DNA of 64,000 bases from Planctomycetota bacterium (GTDB lineage: Bacteria > Planctomycetota > Planctomycetia > Pirellulales > Lacipirellulaceae). The stretch spans positions 88,728 to 152,727 of the forward strand of contig JAADGV010000032.1 of assembly GCA_013152205.1 (NCBI GenBank), written 5' to 3'. Positions 52,360-59,166 of the stretch are shown piece by piece. The translations under genes and the position numbers were made by a program. Every line of letters begins with the position of its first letter. Position 1 is the first letter of the stretch. The notes under the pieces are model-generated. The model was given only the letters and a program-made list of their open reading frames with translations, had not been told where the DNA came from and searched no databases.

Positions 52360-52683
52360 ATGAGTGTCTTGGAAGCCAATGGCGCCATCCGATTCGCCAA
52401 GATCGACGCCAGCACCTCGGGCGATAACACGCTGGTCGCTGCGGTATCCGGAAAGCAGTTGCGTCTGCTGGGGCTGGTCTTGGTGGCCAGCGGTGCCGTC
52501 AGCGTACAACTGAAGTCGGGCTCGACCGAAATTAGTGGGCCGATGGCTCTGGCTACAAACGGCATATTGGAGGGCCACGCGGGCTGGGGGTTGATGGAGA
52601 CAGTCGCTGGCGAGGCCCTTGTGCTCAACCTGAGTGGTGCCGTGGCCGTGGGCGGGTGGCTGACATTCCAAGAACTACGTTGA
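52360..52683 (+). CDS. Small beta-rich virion-like protein of element 1
   Basis: The 107-residue protein alternates short strands and glycines: TLVAAVSGKQLRLLGLVLVA, SVQLKSGSTEISGPMALATNG and VLNLSGAVAVGGWLTFQEL. This layout, with a 'KSGsTeIsGp' strand and a 'nLsgAvaVgG' end, resembles small beta-sandwich phage virion proteins such as head or tail decoration proteins. There is no signal peptide. It is the positional counterpart of the 105-residue gene at 59167. It ends in a run of hairpin-containing DNA. Confidence 0.75.
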   Translation: MSVLEANGAIRFAKIDASTSGDNTLVAAVSGKQLRLLGLVLVASGAVSVQLKSGSTEISGPMALATNGILEGHAGWGLMETVAGEALVLNLSGAVAVGGWLTFQELR

Positions 52684-52768
52684 CAAAAGGATAGCCATTC
52701 TTCATATTGAGAGGGCTAAATGCCCTTTTGGGAATCGATGAAATGCTTAAACAAAAGATGAAAATAGA

Positions 52769-52852
52769 GCGCCGTGGTGTGATGGTGAGCGATAGCCGCA
52801 AGGTCCGCGGGCGGATTCATCTCCGCCTAGCATCGCCAATGCACCACGGCGC
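52769..52852 (+). terminator. Long hairpin before the integrase-N-domain-like gene
   Basis: GCGCCGTGGTG (52769-52779) pairs perfectly with CACCACGGCGC (52842-52852), and an inner GGCGGA/TCCGCC stem (52810-52827) adds to it. TTTCTTTG follows. It could be a terminator or a structured leader. Confidence 0.7.
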
Positions 52853-52888
52853 TTTCTTTGCGCCCTCCCGGCGCAGAAAGGTTTGCCG

Positions 52889-53344
52889 ATGGCTACCTTT
52901 GATTCGTCACAGCCGCTCGCTGTGTACTTCGATGAGGTCTTTATCGAAAAGCACCTCTTCGAACCCTCAGCCGGAAAGCTAAAACGCTTTCGCAATGCCC
53001 TGGGGCGAGCGAGTCAGTTTCTCGCACGGCCCGTTACCTACGCGGACGTCGTCGATTTTGCTTCGTTCCGTAGCCAGCTCATCGAGGAACTGTTGCGGAT
53101 CGGCTTCACGGTCTCGCGGGCTGAAGCGTTTGCCGTTTGTCTTCGTGAAATCCGCGATGCCATGGCGCTCGAACTCAAACCAGAGCGCAAGCAGCAACCG
53201 AAGCGATCGAACTTCGCGCAGTTCGTACGGGACTATCCGCTCTCGATTGCCACGCAGATTGATATCCTCTTTCCCGATGATGATGTCTGCGTTCATGCTG
53301 TCGATGATTTGGAGACTGTGCAACAGTACGCCAGCCAATCCTGA
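52889..53344 (+). CDS. Lone SAM-like integrase N-domain protein
   Basis: The 151-residue protein has the helical pattern of the core-binding (SAM-like) domain of tyrosine integrases: FRNALGRASQFLARPVTYADVVDFASFRSQLIEELLRIGFTVSRAEAFAVCLREIRDAM. No catalytic domain follows. The rest is a basic linker (KPERKQQPKRSNFAQFV) and a short C-terminal part. A free DNA-binding domain of this type could recognise att or control recombination; it may also be a remnant. The ATG at 52889 has AGAAAGG upstream. It is translated separately from the gene before it. Confidence 0.65.
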   Translation: MATFDSSQPLAVYFDEVFIEKHLFEPSAGKLKRFRNALGRASQFLARPVTYADVVDFASFRSQLIEELLRIGFTVSRAEAFAVCLREIRDAMALELKPERKQQPKRSNFAQFVRDYPLSIATQIDILFPDDDVCVHAVDDLETVQQYASQS

Positions 53345-53378
53345 ACCAACCACAACCATACTACTGAAAGAAAATACC

Positions 53379-53762
53379 ATGACTACAACTGCAAAACTGA
53401 AGGCTTTAACTGTCCGCGAAGAGTTAGCGAAGCTGGAGCCGGAGGCAAAGGTGCAACGGATAAACGAACTCACTCGTGGTAAGATACGCGTAACGTACCA
53501 GCCCGATGAAATTTTTGAGGGTGAAAACGCTTCCCGGGGGCACCTGTACCTCATCGAGGCGGATAAAAGCACTGGCTGCAAACTACCGCCGGAGACCTAC
53601 CTCGATAACCGCTACCGCGATGGAGATATCCTCAGCAATATTTTTGGTGAATTGGAGGACATTCTTTGCCTCTACCATGACCTGTATTTCGACGTCGATA
53701 AGTTGTTGCAACCAGAAGATTACTACGACGAAAATGGGAAGCCGAAACACAAGGAATTCTGA
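53379..53762 (+). CDS. Last gene of element 1, hypothetical
   Basis: The 127-residue protein begins at the ATG at 53379 and shares the leader CTACTGAAAG(AA)AAATACC with the gene at 51734. It has a helical N-terminus (KLKALTVREELAKLEPEAKVQRINELTR) and an acidic, tyrosine- and aspartate-rich C-terminus (DILCLYHDLYFDVDKLLQPEDYYDENGKP). No domain is recognised. It is the last gene before the att copy. A hairpin (53776-53802) follows. Confidence 0.65.
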   Translation: MTTTAKLKALTVREELAKLEPEAKVQRINELTRGKIRVTYQPDEIFEGENASRGHLYLIEADKSTGCKLPPETYLDNRYRDGDILSNIFGELEDILCLYHDLYFDVDKLLQPEDYYDENGKPKHKEF

Positions 53763-53775
53763 CCAGAAGATCCCG

Positions 53776-53806
53776 CCGACCGTCTCGCAGTGGGGCGGTC
53801 GGTGTT
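53776..53806 (+). terminator. Hairpin after the last gene of element 1
   Basis: CCGACCG (53776-53782) pairs with CGGTCGG (53796-53802), followed by TGTTTACC. The stem is short, so this is a weak terminator candidate. Confidence 0.5.
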
Positions 53807-53967
53807 TACCAAAAGACACCCCGGAGAATTGAACCGGGGCTAGGTGATACATTTTGTGATACGTATGGTGCTCAATGTTCCAAAATGGTCCTAGCAAACG
53901 TATCACCCAAACGCTAGTATGCCAGCAAAAGCCTATCAGGGCAGTGTAAAACAACAGGCACCGAATC

Positions 53968-54032
53968 GCTTTGCAAGCCGGAGGTCAGGGGTTCGATCCC
54001 CCTCGGCTCCACTTTCTGTAACCTGTTGTCGA
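53968..54032 (+). repeat. att site, second copy (end of element 1, start of element 2)
   Basis: Exact 65-bp copy of 44361-44425. Only the 3' part of the tRNA is present here (GCTTTGCAAGCC to the last base of the acceptor arm), so no functional tRNA gene is formed. Confidence 0.92.
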
Positions 54033-54127
54033 TCAAGCCTTTAAGCTGACCGCTGGGTGTTCTAGCGTGCGACTGTTTTTTCGGGAGTGTACCCCACGTG
54101 GGGTACGTTTTGAAAAAGGAGATCGCA

Positions 54128-55180
54128 ATGCCTTCTATTCGTCCCCCCAAGTATTCCCGTCAGCGAGAAAAGAATCGGGCCGACCGTGCCTTCGTTCGAA
54201 TCGATGGTCGGAAAATAAAACTTGGCGTTTACGGTTCCCCTGAAAGCAAGGCTAAGTATGCCGATCTGATCGGCGGTTACCACGTGGAACCACCCAAGCT
54301 ATCGACCGACCCGACCGTTAGCGAACTACTCGTTCAATTCTTGGAGTGGGCGTACGGCTACTACGATGCGAGGGAGTACGGCCACTTCGTGATTGTTGCC
54401 AAGTGGTTACGCAATCATGCCGGTAGCACGTCCGCCAAAGATTTCGGCCCGCTTCGATTATTGGAAGTCCGCGAAGCCATGATCGAGAAAGGCTGGACGC
54501 GAAAAAACATCAATCGTCAGGTTGTCAGGATACGCCAGATATTCACTTGGGCAGTAGGGCGAGAGATCATCCCGGCCACCAACCTAGAGGCACTACGGGC
54601 CGTTAAGGGGCTTCGTGAGGGACGTAGCGGCGCAAAGGAAAAAGACCCGATTCAGCCGGTAAGCGATGATGACATCAAAGCAACCCTAAAGCATTTGTCG
54701 CCTCGTGTGGCCGATATGGTGCGGGTGCATCAACTGATCGGTTGCCGACCTGCTGAGTTGGTGGGAATTCGGCCCGAGTTGATCGACCGGAGTGGCTCGG
54801 TTTGGATTTTCTCGCCTGCGAGTCATAAAAATACTTGGCGTGGGAAGTCTCGAAAAATTGCCATCGGTCCAAAGGCACAAGCAATCCTGCAAAAGTATCT
54901 GTTCGGCGAGTGGTGCTTTGTCTCCCAAACTGATAGCGGCAAACCTGAGTGCTATCAGGTGAGCAGCTATCGAAGGGCCATCACAAGAGCCTGCAAGCGG
55001 GCAGACGTGGAGCCTTGGACGCCTGGCCAGTTGAGGCACACCACTGCTTCACTCGTGCGAAAACAGTTTGGCTTGGATGCGGCGCAATCGATCCTCGGAC
55101 ATGCCACAGCCAACACCACAGAAATCTATGCCGAGTTGGACATCAATAAAGCAAAAGAGGTGGCGTTGCGAATAGGGTGA
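54128..55180 (+). CDS. Tyrosine recombinase/integrase of element 2
   Basis: The 350-residue integrase from the ATG at 54128 has AAAAGGAGATCGCA upstream. It is closely related to that at 44527: identical WTPGQLRHTTASLVRKQFGL and ILGHATANTTEIYAELD parts, with a more variable N-terminal arm (SRQREKNRADRAFVRIDGRK versus a different basic region). The catalytic Arg (IGCRPAEL), Lys (SHKNTWRGKS), Arg (QLRH), His (LGHA) and Tyr are present, and here too the HxxR His is a Gly. The two integrases probably recognise the same tRNA-Ala site, which explains the tandem arrangement. Confidence 0.95.
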   Translation: MPSIRPPKYSRQREKNRADRAFVRIDGRKIKLGVYGSPESKAKYADLIGGYHVEPPKLSTDPTVSELLVQFLEWAYGYYDAREYGHFVIVAKWLRNHAGSTSAKDFGPLRLLEVREAMIEKGWTRKNINRQVVRIRQIFTWAVGREIIPATNLEALRAVKGLREGRSGAKEKDPIQPVSDDDIKATLKHLSPRVADMVRVHQLIGCRPAELVGIRPELIDRSGSVWIFSPASHKNTWRGKSRKIAIGPKAQAILQKYLFGEWCFVSQTDSGKPECYQVSSYRRAITRACKRADVEPWTPGQLRHTTASLVRKQFGLDAAQSILGHATANTTEIYAELDINKAKEVALRIG

Positions 55181-55605
55181 TTTCGGTCACAAAAAATACT
55201 TGACTCACATAGTGAACTCCAATAGGATGCTTTCATGCTGAGCGACCGAAGATGAGTCGCAACATGCAAAATCGCCCACGGGGCCATGCAGGAATAACTT
55301 GTTTGGCGATGCTCTCCAGGGAGTAAAGGGACTTGAGAAAGTCCGGCGAGTGAGTCATATATCGCTCGTATCTGTGGGGGAAAAGGAGTAGGACTGTCCA
55401 CAATGGCCAGTAGCAGCGCAACCGTTTATCCATGCGATTTCGGCGGGCGGATACCTCAGAGCCGGTGAACGAGCGATCAAGTGGGCCCTTAGCGGTATCC
55501 GGATCGTAGACAGCAGCCTACCAGGACGTTGTTTTTTAACATCGTCGCTGGTAGTGCGTGCGCTTCTTTTGCTCATCCTTCAGCGACATAGCTGGAGAAT
55601 TCAAA
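55181..55605. other. 425-base gap in element 2, promoter-like site and structured DNA
   Basis: No ORF here is supported. It has a promoter-like pair (55200-55228) and several hairpins, among them GGACTT-GAGA-AAGTCC (55329-55344) and a stem near 55521-55551 (CCAGGACGTTGTT...AACATCGTCGCTGG). The corresponding region in element 1 has a promoter-like site and a terminator hairpin. Confidence 0.5.
55200..55228 (+). promoter_or_regulatory. Predicted sigma-70-like promoter after integrase 2
   Basis: TTGACT (55200-55205) and TAGGAT (55223-55228) are separated by 17 bases. The -35 starts 20 bases after the integrase stop, in element 1 22 bases after it. Confidence 0.5.
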
Positions 55606-55884
55606 ATGGTTTCTTCTGGATTGCTTGCCCAAGATCCCCTTACGCTTATCGAAGCATCCAAGATCCTGCCGGGCCGGCCGCACCGAAACACGCTTATTCG
55701 TTGGTGCGATTCTGGCGTGAACGGCATTCGCTTAAAAAGTTTTCGAGTCGGGCGCCGACGATGTACAACGATGCCATGGTTGGAGGAATTCCTTGCTGCC
55801 GTCTCAAAAACGCAGGAGAAGCTGCAGCCTCTGCCTACTTCGCACGTTGCTGCCGAATCTCGCTTAGACGAAATGGGCGTCTAG
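55606..55884 (+). CDS. DUF1580-like DNA-binding protein of element 2, excisionase candidate
   Basis: The 92-residue protein from the ATG at 55606 (GGAG upstream) has the HTH-like segment LTLIEASKILPGRPHRNTLIRWCDSGVNGIRLKSFRVGRRRCTT, homologous to the protein at 45881. It ends with a short helix (KTQEKLQPL) and an acidic tail. The next gene begins one base after its stop. Its probable role is to bind att or the promoter region and steer excision or gene expression. Confidence 0.82.
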   Translation: MVSSGLLAQDPLTLIEASKILPGRPHRNTLIRWCDSGVNGIRLKSFRVGRRRCTTMPWLEEFLAAVSKTQEKLQPLPTSHVAAESRLDEMGV

Positions 55885-55885
55885 C

Positions 55886-57331
55886 ATGGATAGTGCCAAA
55901 AATCGAGGGGACGTCGACCGGCCATCGTCGTCGGAATTGTCTGTTTTTCTAGACTCAAATGCAGAACTGAACCAAGACTCATTTTCGGTTTGCGATCTTC
56001 AACCGTCGCCTGAAAATGACCAGCTATACAAGCCCGTTGATTCCGATGATCCTGAGATTCTAGAGCTCGCAAATAGCATTGCCGAAAATGGCTTGCTAGA
56101 GCCCCTAGTGGTCACCGAAGATCGATTCATCCTTTCGGGCCACCGACGGTTTGCAGCGTGCCAGCTCGCAGGGCTTAAAGAGATAGATTGTCGAGTGGTT
56201 CCGTTCTGTCGGCGCGACGATTCTGAGCGGTACGTTACTTTGCTACGCGAGCATAATCGGCAACGAGAGAAAACACTCGCCGAGCAATTGCGAGAGGAGA
56301 TTGTCAGTAGCGATCCCGACAAAGCATATAGCCAACTCCGCAAGCATCGGTTCGAAGTTTCGAAACTCGATGTCAAGGGCATAACAATTCGCAGGCGAAA
56401 GCCCCGCTCGAAGATCAGTGAAGCCAAGCGACCGATGATCGACGCTGTGTTGCGAATCCTGAAAGACCTGTCTGCGTTTCTTCCTGTCACTGTTCGCAGT
56501 ATTCATTATCAGTTGCTGAATGCTCCGCCCTTGGTGCATGCGAGTAAGGCAAACTCCACTTATCGAAACCAACCACGCGATTATAAGAACCTTGTGAATC
56601 TATTGGTCCGAGCTCGTATCGAAGGGCTCGTGCCAATGGAGGCAATCTGCGATGAAACAAGACCGATCACCACTTGGAACATTTTTCCGAACCCGCAGCC
56701 GTTTATTCGTGAACAACTCGACGATTTTCTTACGGGCTACTATCGCGACTTAATGCAGAGCCAACCATATCACATTGAAGTTGTTTGCGAAAAAAATACA
56801 GTTCACAAAACACTGCATCAAGTTCTTTACGATTACACAATCCCGCTGACTACGGGGCGTGGTTTCTCTTCGCTGCCGCCACGCAGGGACATGGCAGAGC
56901 GATTCCTAAAGAGCGGAAAAGATCGACTCGTTGTTTTGATGGTCAGTGACTTCGACCCGAGCGGCGAAGAGATCGCCCACTCTTTTGCAGCTTCGATGGT
57001 CGAGGATTTTAACGTCGCGAGCATAACCGCAATTAAGGTGGCGCTGACCAAGGAACAGGTACAAGAGCGAAAACTTGAGCACTTCGTAAAACCAAAGCCG
57101 AATGCTGGGGGATACAAGCGATTCGTTGCCAGGTACGGCAAAAAGGCTTGGGAACTTGAAGCACTGAAACCAACAGACTTGCAGCAGATCGTGCGAAACA
57201 CAATCGACTCGATCATCGACACCGAAGTATTCAAAAGAGAGGTCGATCTTGAACGCGAAGACGCTAGTCGACTTGAAACAATCAACCAACAAGTACAAGA
57301 GAAGCTCACCGAAGTTGACTTTGGTGGGTAG
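55886..57331 (+). CDS. ParB-domain / TopoVI-A (Spo11)-like fusion protein
   Basis: A 481-residue protein with two parts. Residues about 38-107 are a ParB/Srx-type domain: ILELANSIAENGLLEPLVV and the motif SGHRRFAACQLAG. Residues about 185-445 resemble a type IIB topoisomerase A subunit: a winged-helix segment with VTVRSIHYQLLN (Tyr-208 a candidate catalytic tyrosine), then a TOPRIM fold with Glu-302 in VVCEKN and Asp-355/Asp-357 in VSDFDPSGEE, and a final helical part (WELEALKPTDLQQIV). No TopoVI-B subunit is near. Similar TopoVI-A-only proteins occur in mobile elements. It lies in the replication slot of the element and may act in replication, partition or recombination. Function inferred only. 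Confidence 0.82.
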   Translation: MDSAKNRGDVDRPSSSELSVFLDSNAELNQDSFSVCDLQPSPENDQLYKPVDSDDPEILELANSIAENGLLEPLVVTEDRFILSGHRRFAACQLAGLKEIDCRVVPFCRRDDSERYVTLLREHNRQREKTLAEQLREEIVSSDPDKAYSQLRKHRFEVSKLDVKGITIRRRKPRSKISEAKRPMIDAVLRILKDLSAFLPVTVRSIHYQLLNAPPLVHASKANSTYRNQPRDYKNLVNLLVRARIEGLVPMEAICDETRPITTWNIFPNPQPFIREQLDDFLTGYYRDLMQSQPYHIEVVCEKNTVHKTLHQVLYDYTIPLTTGRGFSSLPPRRDMAERFLKSGKDRLVVLMVSDFDPSGEEIAHSFAASMVEDFNVASITAIKVALTKEQVQERKLEHFVKPKPNAGGYKRFVARYGKKAWELEALKPTDLQQIVRNTIDSIIDTEVFKREVDLEREDASRLETINQQVQEKLTEVDFGG

Positions 57332-57340
57332 TAAGAAAAA

Positions 57341-57371
57341 GGCCTCGCAGGTCTGGTGATCCTGCGAGGCC
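57341..57371. terminator. Perfect 11-bp hairpin after the ParB-TopoVI-A-like gene
   Basis: GGCCTCGCAGG (57341-57351) and CCTGCGAGGCC (57361-57371) with a 9-base loop. AAAAA precedes the stem, which would be a T-tract on the minus strand; on the plus strand no T-tract follows. It is a good hairpin but a poor classical plus-strand terminator. Confidence 0.65.
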
Positions 57372-57404
57372 AAAGTGTTCGTTCCGAGCGAACGGATTAC
57401 CAAC

Positions 57405-57638
57405 ATGATACCTAGTTTCATAGATCAGGGCAAGAAGTTACTCGACGTTTTCGGTAACGTACGCAGCTGTGTTGTAACGGTAGTTTGTAGGAAATCCAGC
57501 AAGACGCTGGCCATATTGCTAGCGGTGGTAAGAGTGGCAACGTGCCACGACGGGATGCGGCTTCACAAACCGCTACATTTTCGGGCGCTGAAACAAAACC
57601 GCGCGACGCATACCCCGGCGACGCGGTCCGGCACATAG
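57405..57638 (+). CDS. Possible small protein of element 2
   Basis: A 77-residue frame (MIPSFIDQGKKLLDVFGNVRS) with one hydrophobic segment (KTLAILLAVVRVAT) and a basic, histidine-containing tail. There is no strong ribosome-binding site or homologous gene in element 1, and the frame could be chance. I include it because it fills the space between two supported genes on the same strand. Confidence 0.35.
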   Translation: MIPSFIDQGKKLLDVFGNVRSCVVTVVCRKSSKTLAILLAVVRVATCHDGMRLHKPLHFRALKQNRATHTPATRSGT

Positions 57639-57784
57639 CAAGCGGTGTCTAGAAAATGGCCAGATCAGCCCAACAAAGCTGGTTTTTGCGAAGTAGCGAG
57701 GTAACAGGACATCGAGAGAAGACCGACGGGCTATATGCCGGGATAAGGGGGTGGCGCGCGCCTAGCAAGAGAGTGATCTTACAA

Positions 57785-58012
57785 ATGCAAATAACCCATT
57801 GTGACCACTGCGGACTAAAGACAGCCGTACTAGCAATCCAAGGTGAAGTATCGAGCCAATTCGTTTGCCAGAGCTGCAACCACGACTTCGAGCGTGACAA
57901 CGTCCCCAACGAAGCCCTAGCATTCCGCACCAAGGCGAGACCGCAGGCGATCCACCTACGAGCAATTGGCGGATTACCCGCGATCATGCCAACGGGAGCT
58001 AACCAGCGATGA
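57785..58012 (+). CDS. Small zinc-ribbon protein of element 2
   Basis: The 75-residue protein from the ATG at 57785 has two CXXC pairs (CDHCG and CQSCN) joined by a core TAVLAIQGEVSSQF identical to that of the 59-residue protein of element 1. Its C-terminal tail is different and longer (TKARPQAIHLRAIGGLPAIM). The frame continues 43 codons upstream, but that part is not conserved. The stop overlaps the next start (ATGA). A DNA-, RNA- or protein-binding role is possible. Confidence 0.8.
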   Translation: MQITHCDHCGLKTAVLAIQGEVSSQFVCQSCNHDFERDNVPNEALAFRTKARPQAIHLRAIGGLPAIMPTGANQR

Positions 58013-58137
58013 AAGCCAGAGACCGACAACAGCGGCTACCGGATGACGCGACGGATGTTGCGTCGGATGTCGCATCAGACATTGCGTCAGATATCGCATC
58101 AGACATCGCTGGTGGCAGTGTGAGCCCTCCGCCCTGA
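58009..58137 (+). CDS. Small protein with ASD(I/V) tetrapeptide repeats
   Basis: A 42-residue frame whose ATG overlaps the previous stop (ATGA). After an N-terminal MKARDRQQRLPDDATDV it repeats ASDV, ASDI, ASDI, ASDI, from a 12-base DNA repeat (GCATCAGACATT-type), and ends GGSVSPPP. The overlap supports translation; the repeat means it is unstructured or an acidic linker. It could also be a chance frame in a tandem-repeat region. Confidence 0.5.
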   Translation: MKARDRQQRLPDDATDVASDVASDIASDIASDIAGGSVSPPP

Positions 58138-58205
58138 CCAAACCACCCACGACCGCGGCATGAGCTTCGGCAACCATTTTTCATTTTTGTGAAGGAAGAA
58201 AACCC

Positions 58206-58679
58206 ATGACATCAGTTCTAGCACAAGTATCCGCAGCAGCGAAACAATCTCAGGAGCTACTCATCGACCAACTGGCCGACGCCATCGAAGCTGGCCAAGA
58301 AGTTGACCTTGAGCAGGTACGCCACCAGGCCACCGCTGGCGGAATCAACGTCGCTGACATCCCGCGTATCGTCTTGCGACTGACTCAGCGTTTTGAACGA
58401 GTCCAGCAGTACGAGTCGCGAGACTTCGCAGCAGAGAGCCGGGCTGCAAAAAAAGCCCAACTAAAATCCGCCGAGCAGCTCAAGCAAGCTCAGGCTGATC
58501 TTGATGCGGCTAACCTAGCCGTACGTGATGCCCATGAGTCGGGTAGAGCAGCTGGATTGAAGGTAAACGCGATCGCGGCAGAAGAGCGAGAAGAGCACCG
58601 CGAGTTTGCTAGCTTCATGGCCGCATCGGCAGGCGATGCCGTTGACAAGACCGACTGGCGAAACATCTCGTTCGACTGA
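58206..58679 (+). CDS. Coiled-coil protein of element 2
   Basis: The 157-residue protein starts at the ATG at 58206 after GAAGGAAGAAAACCC. It is alpha-helical with a heptad pattern in the second half (SRAAKKAQLKSAEQLKQAQADLDAANLAVRD). The N-terminal half has LLIDQLADAIEAGQEVDLEQVRHQ. No known domain. It is the first of the late, phage-like genes of element 2; the coiled coil suggests a structural or scaffold role. Confidence 0.75.
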   Translation: MTSVLAQVSAAAKQSQELLIDQLADAIEAGQEVDLEQVRHQATAGGINVADIPRIVLRLTQRFERVQQYESRDFAAESRAAKKAQLKSAEQLKQAQADLDAANLAVRDAHESGRAAGLKVNAIAAEEREEHREFASFMAASAGDAVDKTDWRNISFD

Positions 58680-58722
58680 CCAACTTTAAGCAATTACACC
58701 ATCCCAAAACGAAGGAACCCCA

Positions 58723-58971
58723 ATGTTAGCTTTTAAGAAAGAAATCGATTTTGTTATGGAGTGTGCCAAAACCTACGAAGGTGCGTTGGCAGAATTCACG
58801 AAACAAGGCATAGGCTTTCGGCAGTACGTCGAACAGCAGTGGCTGTCCGAGTTTGCTGAACCGCTGCCTGAAGGATGCGATGGCATAATCGAGAGCACAG
58901 AGGCAGAGATAGACGATCTGCTGGACGAGTTGGGTCTGGCACCACCTGTAGGTGGCCTCACGAATCAATAA
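58723..58971 (+). CDS. Small acidic protein of element 2
   Basis: The 82-residue protein from the ATG at 58723 has a helical N-terminus (FKKEIDFVMECAKTYEGALAEFTKQG) and an acidic C-terminal helix (ESTEAEIDDLLDELGLAPP). It lies 43 bases after the coiled-coil gene. No motif is recognised. Its high acidity is compatible with a DNA-mimic or chaperone role, but this is a guess. Confidence 0.65.
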   Translation: MLAFKKEIDFVMECAKTYEGALAEFTKQGIGFRQYVEQQWLSEFAEPLPEGCDGIIESTEAEIDDLLDELGLAPPVGGLTNQ

Positions 58972-59072
58972 CCGCATCCTTTGGACAGGAGCGATTAGTC
59001 GATCCGGTGAGCTGCATTACTCATCAGCTTGCCGGTGTGTAACGAAATCAAATACTCCTGGCTATCCGTGGT

Positions 59073-59119
59073 GGGCGGGGCTGTCAAAACGACCCAATGG
59101 GTTCAGCCCCGTCCTTTTT
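59073..59119 (+). terminator. Strong hairpin with T-tract in element 2
   Basis: GGCGGGGCTG (59074-59083) pairs with CAGCCCCGTC (59104-59113); the stem extends to 11 bp with one GT pair, followed by TTTTTG. It separates the acidic protein from the gene at 59167. Confidence 0.75.
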
Positions 59120-59166
59120 GTTACAGCCGTACAACCAATCATCCCAAACTAGAAAGATGAAAACCC

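Larger units (their letters stand above)
44405..54012 (+). mobile_element. Integrative element 1 in tRNA-Ala (about 9.6 kb)
   Basis: The element is bounded by the tRNA-Ala 3' end and its exact copy at 53968-54012. All its genes are on the plus strand: integrase, DUF1580-like protein, replisome-organiser-like protein, zinc ribbon, then phage-like proteins. No capsid, portal or large terminase is recognised, so it looks like a reduced prophage or satellite. Confidence 0.85.
57332..57784. other. Region with one hairpin and a doubtful small gene
   Basis: Between the fusion gene and the zinc-ribbon gene. It has an 11-bp hairpin (57341-57371) and one open frame whose reality is uncertain (57405-57638). 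Confidence 0.5.

Noticed and set aside
53968..54012. A second tRNA-Ala gene
   Set aside because: The D-arm and 5' acceptor half are missing, so it is only the 3' att part.
55126..55433. Minus-strand genes in the gap after integrase 2
   Set aside because: Overlapping frames without family-like sequence; the promoter-like site and hairpins on the plus strand explain the region better.
58050..58115. Possible CRISPR-like array (short repeated units)
   Set aside because: The unit is only 12 bases, directly contiguous without spacers, and keeps a reading frame. It is a tandem repeat in a small gene, not an array.
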